Shown here one piece after another: positions 24,580 to 33,942 of a stretch of DNA of 64,000 nucleotides. The notes below the pieces were generated by a model, which did not search any database, had not been told where the DNA came from, and saw nothing but the letters and a program-made list of their open reading frames with translations. This DNA comes from Streptomyces tsukubensis. Lineage in GTDB: Bacteria; Actinomycetota; Actinomycetes; Streptomycetales; Streptomycetaceae. Position numbers and translations under genes: made by a program. Positions within the stretch are counted from its first letter, which is position 1. Every line of letters starts with the position of its first letter. The stretch is from assembly GCF_009296025.1 (NCBI RefSeq), contig NZ_CP045178.1:1736001-1800000 (forward strand), given 5' to 3'.

Positions 24580-25569
24580 TCAGTTGTTGCTGTGCAGCAC
24601 GTCGTTGAGCCCGCCCCACACCGCGTTGTTCGGGCGGGCCTCGACGGCGCCCGTCACGGAGTTGCGGCGGTAGAGGATGTGGGCGGCGCCGGAGAGTTCG
24701 CGGGCCTTGACGATCTGACCGTCGGGCATCGTGACGCGGGTGCCCGCCGTCACGTAGAGCCCCGCCTCGACCACGCATTCGTCGCCGAGGGCGATACCGA
24801 CGCCCGCCTCCGCGCCGATTAGGCAGCGCTCGCCGATGGTGATGCGGACGCTGCCGCCGCCGGAGAGCGTGCCCATGGTGGAGGCGCCGCCGCCGATGTC
24901 GGAGCCGTCCCCGACGACGACCCCGGCGGAGATCCGGCCCTCGACCATCGACGTGCCGAGCGTGCCCGCGTTGAAGTTGACGAAGCCCTCGTGCATCACG
25001 GTGGTGCCCGAGGAGAGGTGGGCACCGAGTCGCACCCGGCTGGCGTCACCGATGCGTACGCCCTCGGGCGCCACGTAATCCGTCATCCTGGGGAACTTGT
25101 CGACCGAGGCCACCTGGAGGTACAGCCCCTCGGCGCGGGCGTTGAGCCTGGCCTGCTCAAGGAAGGAGACGGGTACCGGGCCGAGCGAGGTCCAGGCCAC
25201 GTTGGCCAGCACGCCGAAGAGCCCTTCGAGGCTCTGGCCGTGCGGCTTCACCAGCCGGTGCGAGAGGAGGTGCAGTCGCAGGTAGGCGTCGTGGGTGTCC
25301 AGCGGCTTGTCGTCAAGGGAGGTGATGACGGTACGTACGGCCACGACCTCGACGCCGCGGCGCGGGTCCTTGCCCACGGCCCGTGCGGCGCCCTCGCCGA
25401 GCAGTTCCGTGGCGCGCTCGGTGCTCAGCCGCTCCGTGCCGGCCGGGCCCGGCTCCGAGGTCAGCTCGGGCGCGGGGAACCAGGTGTCGAGAACGGTGCC
25501 GTCGTCGGCGACCGTGGCGAGGCCGGCGGCGACGGCGCCGGAGATGCGAGTAGCAGTCGTGTCGGTCAT
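24580..25569 (-). CDS. dapD: 2,3,4,5-tetrahydropyridine-2,6-dicarboxylate N-succinyltransferase
   Basis: A 329-residue enzyme that transfers succinyl from succinyl-CoA to tetrahydrodipicolinate in the succinylase branch of lysine and meso-diaminopimelate synthesis. The N-terminal domain (to about 165) is the long actinobacterial type. The C-terminal left-handed beta-helix shows hexapeptide-type turns: [45 protein letters not shown], then [18 protein letters not shown]. The start is the ATG at 25569. It stands alone with its own terminator. Product diaminopimelate feeds peptidoglycan. Confidence 0.95.
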   Translation of the reverse strand: MTDTTATRISGAVAAGLATVADDGTVLDTWFPAPELTSEPGPAGTERLSTERATELLGEGAARAVGKDPRRGVEVVAVRTVITSLDDKPLDTHDAYLRLHLLSHRLVKPHGQSLEGLFGVLANVAWTSLGPVPVSFLEQARLNARAEGLYLQVASVDKFPRMTDYVAPEGVRIGDASRVRLGAHLSSGTTVMHEGFVNFNAGTLGTSMVEGRISAGVVVGDGSDIGGGASTMGTLSGGGSVRITIGERCLIGAEAGVGIALGDECVVEAGLYVTAGTRVTMPDGQIVKARELSGAAHILYRRNSVTGAVEARPNNAVWGGLNDVLHSNN

Positions 25570-25744
25570 GGGTGAAACCTAACGGGCGGCGGTCCCTCGG
25601 GGCGAACCGGTCCGCCGTGCGGAACGGACTCCCGCCGCGCGAGCCCGCCCGGCCGGGAACATCCAGGTCACAGGAGCCACCCGGCGCGGAACATCCAGGT
25701 CACCACGTCCGGCCCCCGGCCCCACGCGCCCCCCGGCCCCTCCC

Positions 25745-26299
25745 CTACTCCGGCCCCGACCCGGCTCCGATGACCCGCGTCAGCATCTCCCTCGCGTAAC
25801 TCTCGTCGTAGGCGTCGCCGAGCAGCAGCACCTGGAGGCAGATGCCGTCGACCAGGGCGACCGCCGCCCGCGCGGTGGCCACGTCGGTCCGTGCGGCGAT
25901 CGGCGCCTCCAGCTGCCGGCACCACTCGGCCGCGACGGGTCGCAGGACCGGCCGGCGCAGGGCCGCGAGATACAGCTCGTACTCAAGCTCCACGCCGGTG
26001 CGGTCACCGCCGAGCCACTCCCCCGTCAGCGCGGCGATCGCCGCCGCCAGGTCGGTGGACGGGTCGTCCAGCCGGCCGCGGTCCGCCACGACCTTCTCGA
26101 ATCCCTGGTTGGACTGGCGCAACGCGGCGACCAGCAGTTCGTCCAGGGTCTTGAAGTGGTACGTGGTGGAGCCGAGCGGTACGTCGGCCTCGGCCGCGAC
26201 GGTCCTGTGGCTCAGCCCCGCGATGCCCGAGCGTCCGACGACCCGGATGGCCGCGTCGATGATCCGCTGGCGGCGGTCGGGGTCGTAGCGGCGGGCCAT
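25745..26299 (-). CDS. TetR-family regulator
   Basis: A 184-residue repressor with an N-terminal TetR DNA-binding domain: RRQRIIDAAIRVVGRSGIAGLSHRTVAAEA, then VPLGSTTYHFKTLDELL as the recognition region. The ligand-binding part is all-helical and not diagnostic. Its ATG shares one base with the stop of the SMR transporter gene (TGATG), so the pair is one operon and the regulator should control that efflux gene. The duplicated GGAACATCCAGGTCAC (about 25656-25700) lies beyond its stop. Confidence 0.9.
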   Translation of the reverse strand: MARRYDPDRRQRIIDAAIRVVGRSGIAGLSHRTVAAEADVPLGSTTYHFKTLDELLVAALRQSNQGFEKVVADRGRLDDPSTDLAAAIAALTGEWLGGDRTGVELEYELYLAALRRPVLRPVAAEWCRQLEAPIAARTDVATARAAVALVDGICLQVLLLGDAYDESYAREMLTRVIGAGSGPE

Positions 26300-26619
26300 C
26301 AGTGGGAACCGCCCAGGTTGAGCAGGACCACACCGCCGATGACGAGGGCGATCCCGGCGATCCTGGCGGCCGTCATCGCCTCCCCGAGGAAGAGCATGCC
26401 GATCACGGCGATGACCGCTGTGCCACTGCCGGCCCAGATCGCGTAGGCCGTGCCCACCTGGATCGATTTCAGCGTCTGCGCGAGCAGGGCGAAGGCCACG
26501 ACGTATCCGGCGACCGTCAGCAGCGAGGGCCAGAGCCGGCTGAACCCCTCGCTGTACTTCATGGCCGTGGTCGCGGCGACCTCGGAGGCGATGGCCCCGG
26601 CCAGCAGTACGTATCCCAT
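26299..26619 (-). CDS. Small multidrug resistance (SMR) efflux protein
   Basis: A 106-residue four-helix membrane protein. The essential membrane-embedded Glu13 (ASEVAATTAMKYSEG) and Trp62 (YAIWAGSG) of the QacE/EmrE group are present, along with GTAVIAVIGMLFLGE. It would form a dimer exporting cationic compounds in exchange for protons; a guanidinium-exporter role, as in SugE-type proteins, is less likely because the N-terminus matches the QAC group. ATG 26619 is set by the family length. It is co-transcribed with the TetR gene downstream, with palindromes in its promoter. Confidence 0.9.
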   Translation of the reverse strand: MGYVLLAGAIASEVAATTAMKYSEGFSRLWPSLLTVAGYVVAFALLAQTLKSIQVGTAYAIWAGSGTAVIAVIGMLFLGEAMTAARIAGIALVIGGVVLLNLGGSH

Positions 26620-26643
26620 GAGTACAAGAGTACACATCGTTGC

Positions 26644-26655
26644 GTACGGCCGTAC
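26644..26655. promoter_or_regulatory. 12-bp perfect palindrome in the SMR/TetR promoter
   Basis: GTACGGCCGTAC is a perfect palindrome 25 bases upstream of the SMR start codon. Two further GTAC half-sites lie at 26622 and 26630. It is the natural candidate operator for the co-transcribed TetR repressor, and lies about 90 bp before the divergent membrane-protein gene. Confidence 0.5.
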
Positions 26656-26745
26656 ACATGATGGAGTCGAAAAGGGTTGGCGAAGCCCTGACCGTGGGCC
26701 CATTACGGTGTGGTGTTGATATTGATCAAGGGGTGGGGGCGTGCG

Positions 26746-27879
26746 ATGGCGCACAACGCGGGACAGCCGGGGTACAGCGGACCCGGCGGGGGTCATGGGA
26801 TGTACCCGGGACCTCCCGGCGGGGGCGGCCCCGGCGGGTGGATGCCACCGCCGCCTCCGCCGCCGCCGAGACCGGGCGCGATACCCCTGGCCCCGCTGAG
26901 CGTGAGTGATCTCCTCGGCGGGGCGTTCACCACCATGGGGCGGTACTGGAAACAGCTCATCGGCGCCGCGGCCGCGGTCTACGGCGTGGCGGCCCTGCTG
27001 CTCGGCGGCGCCCTCGCCGTCGCCTACCCGGTGGTCGCCGACCCCCTGCACAGGGCCGTCGGCCTGGCGCCGGGCGAGGAGGCCGCCGACGCGGACGTGC
27101 GGTCGTTGGTGATCTCCTCCCTCTGTGTCTGGGCCTTCGTCATGGTGGTGATGTTCCTGGCCGCCACTCTGGTCCAGGCCGTCTGCGCCGTACTCGTCCA
27201 GGAGTCCGTACTCGGCAGGCCGACCACGTTCCGCGCGGTCGGGCGTCAGGCGCTGGCCAGGCTGCCCTCGGTGATCGGCGCGGTGCTCTTCACCTGGCTG
27301 GTCGCCTTCGCGCCGATGGCCCTGTGCGGCCTGGGCGCCATCGCCGCCCTGATCGTCCACACGGGCTCCAGCGATTCGGGCGCGGTCTGGCTGGCCCCCC
27401 TCGCCTTCCTCTGCGCGTTCCTGCTCGCGCCGCTCGCGACCTGGCTCTGGGTCCGCTACAGCCTGGCCCCCGCGGTCGCCGTCGTGGAGGGGGCCGGCGC
27501 CTCCACGGCGCTGCGCCGTTCCACCGCGCTGGTCCGCGGCTCCTGGTGGCGCGTGTTCGGCGTCGCCCTGCTGGCGTTCCTGACAGCGGGTGTGACGGGC
27601 ACATGCGCCCAATGGGGGCTCAGCATGATGGGGATGGCGGCAGGCGTGCTGGGCAGCACCGGGATCGGCCCCGACCCGTCGGTGCTTCAGATCGTCGCGG
27701 CGATGAGCGGGTATGTGGCGATGCTGATCCTGGGCCAGGTCGTCCTGCAATTCTTCACGACGACCTTCCCGCAGCTCGTCCTGAGCCTGGTCTACGTCGA
27801 TCAGCGCATCCGCAGGGAGAACCTGGCACCCGCCCTGGCACGGGCCGCCGCCCCCGCGCCCCCGGCCCTGACCCGGTAG
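26746..27879 (+). CDS. Proline-rich multi-pass membrane protein
   Basis: A 377-residue protein. Residues 1-45 are Gly/Pro-rich (a short oligoproline run ends in RPGAIPLAPLSVSDLLGGAF). Five or six transmembrane helices follow between about 65 and 350. The LSVSDLLGGAFTTMGRYWKQL opening and LRRSTALVRGSWWRVFGV segment are typical of the membrane domain found N-terminal to some glycerophosphodiester phosphodiesterases, but no catalytic domain is present. ATG 26746 is preceded by AAGGGGTGGGGG. Its function is unknown. It is divergent from the SMR/TetR operon. Confidence 0.75.
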   Translation: MAHNAGQPGYSGPGGGHGMYPGPPGGGGPGGWMPPPPPPPPRPGAIPLAPLSVSDLLGGAFTTMGRYWKQLIGAAAAVYGVAALLLGGALAVAYPVVADPLHRAVGLAPGEEAADADVRSLVISSLCVWAFVMVVMFLAATLVQAVCAVLVQESVLGRPTTFRAVGRQALARLPSVIGAVLFTWLVAFAPMALCGLGAIAALIVHTGSSDSGAVWLAPLAFLCAFLLAPLATWLWVRYSLAPAVAVVEGAGASTALRRSTALVRGSWWRVFGVALLAFLTAGVTGTCAQWGLSMMGMAAGVLGSTGIGPDPSVLQIVAAMSGYVAMLILGQVVLQFFTTTFPQLVLSLVYVDQRIRRENLAPALARAAAPAPPALTR

Positions 27880-27995
27880 TCCCGGCTGCCCGGTGGTCCC
27901 GGCGGGTGCGGAGATAGGGCGGCGCGGCCCGGTGGTCCCGGCCATGCGCCGAGCCATGCGCCGAGCCGCGGGCCACCAGTACGGGAACAGCCGAA

Positions 27996-28025
27996 AGCCC
28001 CGCGCCCGAGGAGGGTCGCGGGGCT
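27996..28025. terminator. Hairpin between convergent membrane-protein and suf operon ends
   Basis: AGCCCCGCG (27996-28004) pairs perfectly with CGCGGGGCT (28017-28025). It lies 33 bases after the last gene of the minus-strand suf operon and can end transcription from both sides. Confidence 0.75.
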
Positions 28026-28057
28026 ACAGGGCCTTGGCTCGGGCGCGCGGCCCGACC

Positions 28058-28396
28058 TCAGACGTTGAACCCGAGCGCGCGGAGCTGCTCGCGACCGTCG
28101 TCCGTGATCTTGTCGGGGCCCCACGGCGGCATCCAGACCCAGTTGATCCGCAGTTCGTTGACGATGCCGTCGGTGGCCGACCTCGCCTGGTCCTCGATGA
28201 CATCGGTCAGCGGGCAGGCCGCGGACGTCAGGGTCATGTCGAGGGTGGCGATGTTGGCGTCGTCGATGTGGATGCCGTAGATCAGGCCCAGGTTGACGAC
28301 GTCGATGCCCAGTTCGGGGTCGACGACGTCGTACAGCGCCTCGCGGACCTCCTCCTCGGAGGCCGGCGTCATCGTGGCCGTGTCGTTCTCACTCAT
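28058..28396 (-). CDS. SufT-like metal-sulfur cluster assembly factor (DUF59/PaaD-type)
   Basis: A 112-residue MIP18/DUF59-family protein at the end of the suf operon. Typical sequence: EALYDVVDPELGIDVVNLGLIY at 19-40, and the conserved Cys61 in TSAACPLTDVI. Relatives assist Fe-S cluster transfer to target proteins. The ATG at 28396 overlaps the stop of sufU by 4 bases. Role in maturation is well supported by family and operon; the exact clients are unknown. Confidence 0.9.
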   Translation of the reverse strand: MSENDTATMTPASEEEVREALYDVVDPELGIDVVNLGLIYGIHIDDANIATLDMTLTSAACPLTDVIEDQARSATDGIVNELRINWVWMPPWGPDKITDDGREQLRALGFNV

Positions 28397-28866
28397 GCCG
28401 TCTTCCCTTCGGCGGGCCCGGTGTCCGGCTCCAGCGCCTTGGCTGTCGCGTCCTTCCAGGCCATCCAGCTCAGCAGCGCGCACTTCACCCGCGCCGGGTA
28501 CTTGGAGACGCCGGCGAACGCGACGGCGTCCTCCAGCACCTCCTCCATGGCGTCGTCGGGCTCAACCTTGCCCTTGGACTGCATGAGTTCCAGGAAGGTG
28601 TCCTGGATGTTCCGCGCCTCGGCCAGCTCCTTGCCGACGAGCAGGTCGTTCAGCACCGAGGCGCTGGCCTGGCTGATGGAGCAGCCCTGCCCCTCGTAGC
28701 TGACGTCCACGATGCGCGAGCCGTCGTACTTGACGCGCAGCGTGATCTCGTCGCCACACGTCGGGTTGACGTGGTGCGCCTCGGCGTCGCCGTCACGCAG
28801 ACCCCGGCCATGGGGGTGCTTGTAGTGGTCCAGGATGACTTCCTGGTACATGGAATCCAGCTTCAC
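28393..28866 (-). CDS. sufU: SUF system NifU-like sulfur-transfer protein SufU
   Basis: A 157-residue IscU/SufU-fold protein. The zinc/cluster ligands are visible: Cys37 and Asp39 (NPTCGDE), Cys62 (GQGCSISQAS) and Cys129 (RVKCALLSW). The insertion between the second and third ligands that marks SufU rather than IscU is present. It receives sulfur from SufS. GTG 28866 is assumed; ATG at 28851 would shorten it by five residues. It lies 12 bases after sufS. Confidence 0.93.
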   Translation of the reverse strand: MKLDSMYQEVILDHYKHPHGRGLRDGDAEAHHVNPTCGDEITLRVKYDGSRIVDVSYEGQGCSISQASASVLNDLLVGKELAEARNIQDTFLELMQSKGKVEPDDAMEEVLEDAVAFAGVSKYPARVKCALLSWMAWKDATAKALEPDTGPAEGKTA

Positions 28867-28878
28867 CGGCTCAGTCCC

Positions 28879-30147
28879 TCATCCGAAGAAGTTACGGACG
28901 TGCTCCAGTCCGTCGACCAGAGCATCGACCTCGGCCGTCGTGGAGTACAGATAGAAAGACGCTCGCGTGGTCGCGGGAATTCCGTACCGCAGGCAGACGG
29001 GCCTGGCGCAGTGGTGTCCGACCCGGACCGCGATGCCCTGCTCGTCCAGTACCTGGCCCACGTCGTGCGGGTGGATGTCACCGAGCGTGAAGGAGATCGC
29101 GGCGCCGCGGTCCTCGGCCGTGGCGGGACCGATGATCCGCAGGTCGGGGACTTCGAGCAGCCGCCGTACCGCGTACTCGGTCAGTACCCGCTCGTGCTGC
29201 TCGATCTTGTCCATGCCGATCGAGTTCAGGTAGTCGACGGCCGCGCCGAGGCCGACGGCCTGGGCGATCGGGGGCGTACCCGCCTCGAACTTGTGGGGCG
29301 CGGGCGCGTAGGTCGAGGAGTGCATCGACACTGTCTCGATCATCTCGCCGCCGCCGAGGAACGGCGGCAGGTCCTCAAGGAGTTCCTGCCGGCCCCAGAG
29401 CACGCCGATGCCGGTCGGGCCGCACATCTTGTGTCCGGTGAACGCGACGAAGTCGGCCTGGAGGGCCTGGACGTCGAGCGGCATGTGCGGAGCGGCCTGC
29501 GAGGCGTCGATGAGGACGAGCGCGCCGACCTCCTGGGCCCGGCGGACGATCGCTTCCACCGGGTTGTGGGTGCCCAGGATGTTGGAGATCAGCACGAAGG
29601 AGACGATCTTCGTCTTCTCGGTGATGACCTCCTCGATGTTGGACAGGTCGAGCCGTCCGTCGTCGGTGAGGCCGAACCACTTCAGCTTCGCGCCGGTGCG
29701 CTGCGAGAGCAGCTGCCACGGCACGATGTTGGAGTGGTGCTCCATCTCCGTGATGACGACCTCGGTCTCGTGGTCGACACGGTAGGGCTCGTCCGCCCAG
29801 CCCAACATGTTGGCCACTAGGTTCAGCGACTCGGAGGCGTTCTTCGTGAAGATCACCTCGTCGCGGCTGGGCGCGTTGATGAACTCCGCGACCTTGTCAC
29901 GCGCGCCCTCGTACAGCGCGGTGGCCTCCTCCGCGAGGACGTGCACACCGCGGTGGACGTTGGCGTTGTGCTGCTCGTAGTACTCGGCGAGGACGTCGAG
30001 CACCTGCCGCGGTGTCTGCGAGGTGGCCGCGTTGTCCAGGTAGACGAGCTTCTTACCGTCGTGGACCGTGCGGTCCAGGATGGGGAAGTCCTTGCGGATC
30101 GCCTCGGTGTCGAGGAGGCCGGAGAGCCCCTGGTGGGCCACTGTCAC
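28879..30147 (-). CDS. sufS: Cysteine desulfurase SufS
   Basis: A 422-residue PLP-dependent group II cysteine desulfurase that abstracts sulfur from cysteine for Fe-S clusters. PLP Lys240 is in FTGHKMCGP. The catalytic persulfide Cys380 is in the short SufS-type loop GHHCARPVC, and DASQAAPHMP carries the cofactor Asp. The GTG at 30147 overlaps the stop of sufC by 4 bases. SufU downstream is its sulfur acceptor. Confidence 0.95.
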   Translation of the reverse strand: MTVAHQGLSGLLDTEAIRKDFPILDRTVHDGKKLVYLDNAATSQTPRQVLDVLAEYYEQHNANVHRGVHVLAEEATALYEGARDKVAEFINAPSRDEVIFTKNASESLNLVANMLGWADEPYRVDHETEVVITEMEHHSNIVPWQLLSQRTGAKLKWFGLTDDGRLDLSNIEEVITEKTKIVSFVLISNILGTHNPVEAIVRRAQEVGALVLIDASQAAPHMPLDVQALQADFVAFTGHKMCGPTGIGVLWGRQELLEDLPPFLGGGEMIETVSMHSSTYAPAPHKFEAGTPPIAQAVGLGAAVDYLNSIGMDKIEQHERVLTEYAVRRLLEVPDLRIIGPATAEDRGAAISFTLGDIHPHDVGQVLDEQGIAVRVGHHCARPVCLRYGIPATTRASFYLYSTTAEVDALVDGLEHVRNFFG

Positions 30148-30908
30148 GCGGATGCGCCACCCTTCGTGTACTCCTCGTAGCCCTCGTTCTCCAGCTTGTC
30201 GGCCAGCTCGGCGCCGCCGGACTCGGCGATGCGACCGTCCGCGAAGACGTGGACGTGGTCGGGGTTGATGTACCGGAGGATCCGCGTGTAGTGCGTGATC
30301 AGCAGCGTGCCGACCTCGCCGCTCTCGCGGACCCGGTTGACGCCCTCGGAGACGATGCGCAGCGCGTCGACGTCCAGCCCGGAGTCGGTCTCGTCGAGGA
30401 TCGCGATCTTCGGCTTGAGCAGTTCGAGCTGGAGGATCTCGTGGCGCTTCTTCTCACCGCCGGAGAAGCCCTCGTTGACATTGCGCTCGGCGAAGGCGGG
30501 GTCCATGTGCAGTCGCTCCATGGCCTCCCTGACCTCCTTCACCCAGGTACGCAGCTTGGGGGCCTCGCCGCGGATGGCGGTGGCCGAGGTGCGCAGGAAG
30601 TTGGAGACGGAGACGCCGGGGACCTCGACCGGGTACTGCATGGCGAGGAAGAGGCCCGCGCGGGCCCGCTCGTCGACGGTCATCTCCAGGACGTCCTCAC
30701 CGTCGAGGGTGACGGTGCCGCCGGTGATCGTGTATTTGGGGTGGCCCGCGAGGGAGTAGGCGAGAGTCGACTTGCCAGAGCCGTTGGGGCCCATGATGGC
30801 GTGCGTCTCGCCCTGCTTCACGGTGAGGTCGACGCCCTTGAGGATCTCCTTCGTGGCGTTGTCGGCCTCGACGGTGACGTGCAGGTCGTGGATTTCAAGC
30901 GTTGCCAT
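30144..30908 (-). CDS. sufC: Fe-S assembly ATPase SufC
   Basis: A 254-residue ABC-type soluble ATPase. Walker A GPNGSGKST at 40-48, signature FSGGEKKR near 149, and the SufC-type Walker B/D-loop ILDETDSGLD. It drives the SufBCD scaffold. ATG 30908 gives the standard N-terminus MATLEIHDLHV; the open frame upstream is the shadow of the ferredoxin gene. It follows the Rieske gene by 7 bases. Confidence 0.96.
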   Translation of the reverse strand: MATLEIHDLHVTVEADNATKEILKGVDLTVKQGETHAIMGPNGSGKSTLAYSLAGHPKYTITGGTVTLDGEDVLEMTVDERARAGLFLAMQYPVEVPGVSVSNFLRTSATAIRGEAPKLRTWVKEVREAMERLHMDPAFAERNVNEGFSGGEKKRHEILQLELLKPKIAILDETDSGLDVDALRIVSEGVNRVRESGEVGTLLITHYTRILRYINPDHVHVFADGRIAESGGAELADKLENEGYEEYTKGGASA

Positions 30909-30915
30909 GGGTGTC

Positions 30916-31239
30916 TCAGGACTCCTGGGAGAGGGAGACGAGCACGTCGTCCCCTTCGATCTTGACGGGGTATACGGGGACGGGGCGCGTCGCGGGAAGG
31001 CCGGAGGGCTTGCCGGTACGCAGGTCGAAGCTGGAGCCGTGCAGCCAGCATTCGATCTGACAGTCCTCCACTTCGCCCTCGGAGAGCGAGACGTTCGCGT
31101 GCGAGCAGATGTCGTTGATGGCGAACACCTCCCCCTCGGTGCGGACGACCGCGACGGGCGTGCCATCGAGCTCCACCCGTTTGGGGGTGTCGCCCTCCAG
31201 CTCGCTCACGCCGCAGGCGCGTTGGAAGGTGGCAGTCAT
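30916..31239 (-). CDS. Rieske-type [2Fe-2S] ferredoxin in the suf operon
   Basis: A 107-residue Rieske protein. Cluster ligands Cys45-x-His47 (CSHANVSL) and Cys64-x2-His67 (CWLHGSSF) are complete. It resembles small ferredoxin components of non-haem dioxygenases but is embedded between sufD and sufC, with the start codon sharing one base with the sufD stop (TGATG). It may supply electrons for Fe-S assembly; that role is inferred from the conserved actinobacterial gene order. Confidence 0.92.
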   Translation of the reverse strand: MTATFQRACGVSELEGDTPKRVELDGTPVAVVRTEGEVFAINDICSHANVSLSEGEVEDCQIECWLHGSSFDLRTGKPSGLPATRPVPVYPVKIEGDDVLVSLSQES

Positions 31240-32453
31240 CAGACCGACGCCTCCAGCTCTTCCTCGATCCGGGTGAGCAGTCGGGCCTCGACGTCGGGCA
31301 GCCCGATCTGCTGGACCAGCTCGGCGAAGAAGCCGCGCACCACGAGGCGGCGCGAGTCCTCCTCGCCGATACCGCGGGCCATCAGGTAGAAGAGCTGTTC
31401 GTCGTCGAAGCGGCCTGTGGTGCTCGCGTGGCCCGCTCCGACGATCTCGCCGGTCTCGATCTCCAGGTTCGGCACCGAGTCGACCCGCGCGCCGTCCGTG
31501 AGGACGAGGTTGCGGTTCATCTCGTAGGTGTCGGTGCCCTCGGCAGCGGCCTCGATGAGGACGTCGCCGATCCAGACGGCGTGCGCCTCGTCGCCCTGCA
31601 ACGCGCCCTTGTAGCTGACGTTGGACTTGCAGTGCGGGGCGTTGTGGTCGACGAGGAGCCGGTGCTCCTGGTGCTGGCCCGCGTCGGTGAAGTAGAGCCC
31701 GAACAGCTCGGCCTCGCCGCCGGGGCCCGCGTAGGCGACGCGCGGGTGCAGCCGTACGACGTCGCCGCCGAAGGTGACGACGACCGACTTGAAGGAGGCG
31801 TCGCGGCCGACGAGCGCGTTGTGCTGGGCGACGTGGACGGCCTTGTCGTCCCAGTCCTGGACGGAGACGACGGTGAGCTTGGCACCGTCGCCGATCAGGA
31901 AGTCGACGCCCGCCGCGAGCACGGCGTCGCCGGTGTGGTCGAGCACGACGACGGCCTCGGCGAAGGCGCCGAGCTCCACCACCGTGTGGGCGTAGGCGAT
32001 GCCGCCCTCACCGTGCACGGCGATCCTGACGGGCTCGTCGAGTACGGCCTCCTTGGCGACCGAGATGACCGTGGCCTTCTCGAAGGAGCTGTACGCCTGC
32101 GCGGCGACCCGGTCGACGGGGGTGCCGGCCTTGCCGACCCGCGGGTCGGCGCGGTCGACGGTCTCCTGGGTGACGCCCTCGGGGGCGGTCACCTCGACCC
32201 GGACGCTGCCGCCGCCGACGGCGGTGCCGTCGTGCAGCCCGCGCAGCCGCTCAAGCGGGGTGAACCGCCACTCCTCCTCGCGCCCGTGGGGTACGGGGAA
32301 GTCCGCGACGTCGAAGGACGGCGGCGCGCTCATCCGGGTGGCGACGGTGGACTCCGCCGCGACCGCGATCGAGCCAGCGGTGGTGGAGCCCACCGGTGGG
32401 GGCGCCCCCTGCCCGGGAGTAGCGGGCTTGGGGGAGTTCTGAGCCTCAGCCAT
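31239..32453 (-). CDS. sufD: Fe-S scaffold protein SufD
   Basis: A 404-residue SufB/SufD-family beta-helix protein with an Ala/Pro-rich N-terminal extension (about 1-40) before SFDVADFPVPHGREEEWRFTPL. The C-terminal SufBD core has ASTTGRFDDEQLFYLMARG, corresponding to the conserved His region at the SufB-SufD interface. It forms SufBC2D, and acts downstream of sufB by a 64-bp gap. Confidence 0.95.
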   Translation of the reverse strand: MAEAQNSPKPATPGQGAPPPVGSTTAGSIAVAAESTVATRMSAPPSFDVADFPVPHGREEEWRFTPLERLRGLHDGTAVGGGSVRVEVTAPEGVTQETVDRADPRVGKAGTPVDRVAAQAYSSFEKATVISVAKEAVLDEPVRIAVHGEGGIAYAHTVVELGAFAEAVVVLDHTGDAVLAAGVDFLIGDGAKLTVVSVQDWDDKAVHVAQHNALVGRDASFKSVVVTFGGDVVRLHPRVAYAGPGGEAELFGLYFTDAGQHQEHRLLVDHNAPHCKSNVSYKGALQGDEAHAVWIGDVLIEAAAEGTDTYEMNRNLVLTDGARVDSVPNLEIETGEIVGAGHASTTGRFDDEQLFYLMARGIGEEDSRRLVVRGFFAELVQQIGLPDVEARLLTRIEEELEASV

Positions 32454-32517
32454 GGCTGTCGTTGTGCTCTCTTCCTACGTCAGAGTCTGGTCGTGGGACG
32501 GACGGACGGGCCGGGAA

Positions 32518-33942
32518 TCAGCCGACCGCGCCTTCCATCTGGAGCTCGATCAGCCGGTTCAGTTCCAGCGCGTACTCCATGGGCAGCTCCTTGGCGATCG
32601 GCTCGACGAAGCCGCGCACGATCATCGCCATCGCCTCGAACTCGGTGAGGCCGCGGCTCATCAGGTAGAAGAGCTGGTCGTCGGAGACCTTGGAGACGGT
32701 CGCCTCGTGGCCCATGGACACGTCGTCCTCGCGGACGTCCACGTAGGGGTAGGTGTCCGAACGGGAGATGGTGTCCACGAGCAGCGCGTCGCACAGCACG
32801 TTGGACTTGGATCCCGCGGCGCCCTCACCGATCTCGATCAGACCTCGGTACGAGGTGCGGCCGCCGCCTCGCGCCACCGACTTGGAGACGATGTTGGAGG
32901 AGGTGTTCGGGGCCATGTGGACCATCTTGGCGCCGGCGTCCTGGTGCTGGCCCTCGCCGGCGAAGGCGATGGAGAGCGTCTCGCCCTTGGCGTGCTCGCC
33001 CATGAGGTAGACGGCCGGGTACTTCATCGTGACCTTGGAGCCGATGTTGCCGTCGACCCACTCCATGGTCGCGCCCTCGTAGGCCACGGCGCGCTTGGTG
33101 ACCAGGTTGTAGACGTTGTTCGACCAGTTCTGGATGGTCGTGTAACGGCAGCGGGCGCCCTTCTTCACGATGATCTCGACGACCGCGGAGTGCAGGGAGT
33201 CCGACTTGTAGATCGGCGCGGTGCAGCCTTCGACGTAGTGGACGTAGGCGTCCTCGTCGACGATGATCAGCGTCCGCTCGAACTGGCCCATGTTCTCCGT
33301 GTTGATGCGGAAGTAGGCCTGGAGCGGGATCTCCACGTGCACGCCCTTCGGCACGTAGATGAAGGAACCGCCGGACCACACGGCCGAGTTGAGCGAGGCG
33401 AACTTGTTGTCGCCGACCGGGATGACGGTACCGAAGTACTCCTTGAAGAGCTCCGGGTGCTCACGGAGCGCGGTGTCCGTGTCCATGAAGATGACGCCCT
33501 GCTCCTCCAGGTCCTCACGGATCTGGTGGTAGACGACCTCGGACTCGTACTGCGCGGCGACACCGGCGACGAGGCGCTGCTTCTCCGCCTCGGGGATACC
33601 GAGCCTGTCGTACGTGTTCTTGATGTCCTCGGGCAGGTCTTCCCAGGACTCGGCCTGCTTCTCCGTGGAGCGCACGAAGTACTTGATGTTGTCGAAGTGG
33701 ATGCCCGAGAGGTCGGAGCCCCAGTTCGGCATGGGCTTCTTCTCGAAGAGCTTCAGCCCCTTGAGGCGGAGCTTGGTCATCCATTCCGGCTCGTTCTTCT
33801 TCGCCGAGATGTCCCGGACGACGTCCTCGTTGATGCCGCGCTTCGCAGAGGCTCCGGCTGCGTCGGAGTCGGCCCAGCCGTATTCGTACGTGCCCAGACC
33901 GTCGAGCTCAGGGTGGGCGGCGGTCTCCGTAGGGAGAGTCAT
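32518..33942 (-). CDS. sufB: Fe-S scaffold protein SufB
   Basis: A 474-residue scaffold on which clusters are built. Diagnostic segments: [51 protein letters not shown], containing the conserved Cys, and [21 protein letters not shown] 33942 has GGAGG 8 bases upstream and gives the normal length; the frame open beyond it overlaps sufR. Its start overlaps the sufR stop by 4 bases, coupling the two. Confidence 0.96.
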   Translation of the reverse strand: MTLPTETAAHPELDGLGTYEYGWADSDAAGASAKRGINEDVVRDISAKKNEPEWMTKLRLKGLKLFEKKPMPNWGSDLSGIHFDNIKYFVRSTEKQAESWEDLPEDIKNTYDRLGIPEAEKQRLVAGVAAQYESEVVYHQIREDLEEQGVIFMDTDTALREHPELFKEYFGTVIPVGDNKFASLNSAVWSGGSFIYVPKGVHVEIPLQAYFRINTENMGQFERTLIIVDEDAYVHYVEGCTAPIYKSDSLHSAVVEIIVKKGARCRYTTIQNWSNNVYNLVTKRAVAYEGATMEWVDGNIGSKVTMKYPAVYLMGEHAKGETLSIAFAGEGQHQDAGAKMVHMAPNTSSNIVSKSVARGGGRTSYRGLIEIGEGAAGSKSNVLCDALLVDTISRSDTYPYVDVREDDVSMGHEATVSKVSDDQLFYLMSRGLTEFEAMAMIVRGFVEPIAKELPMEYALELNRLIELQMEGAVG

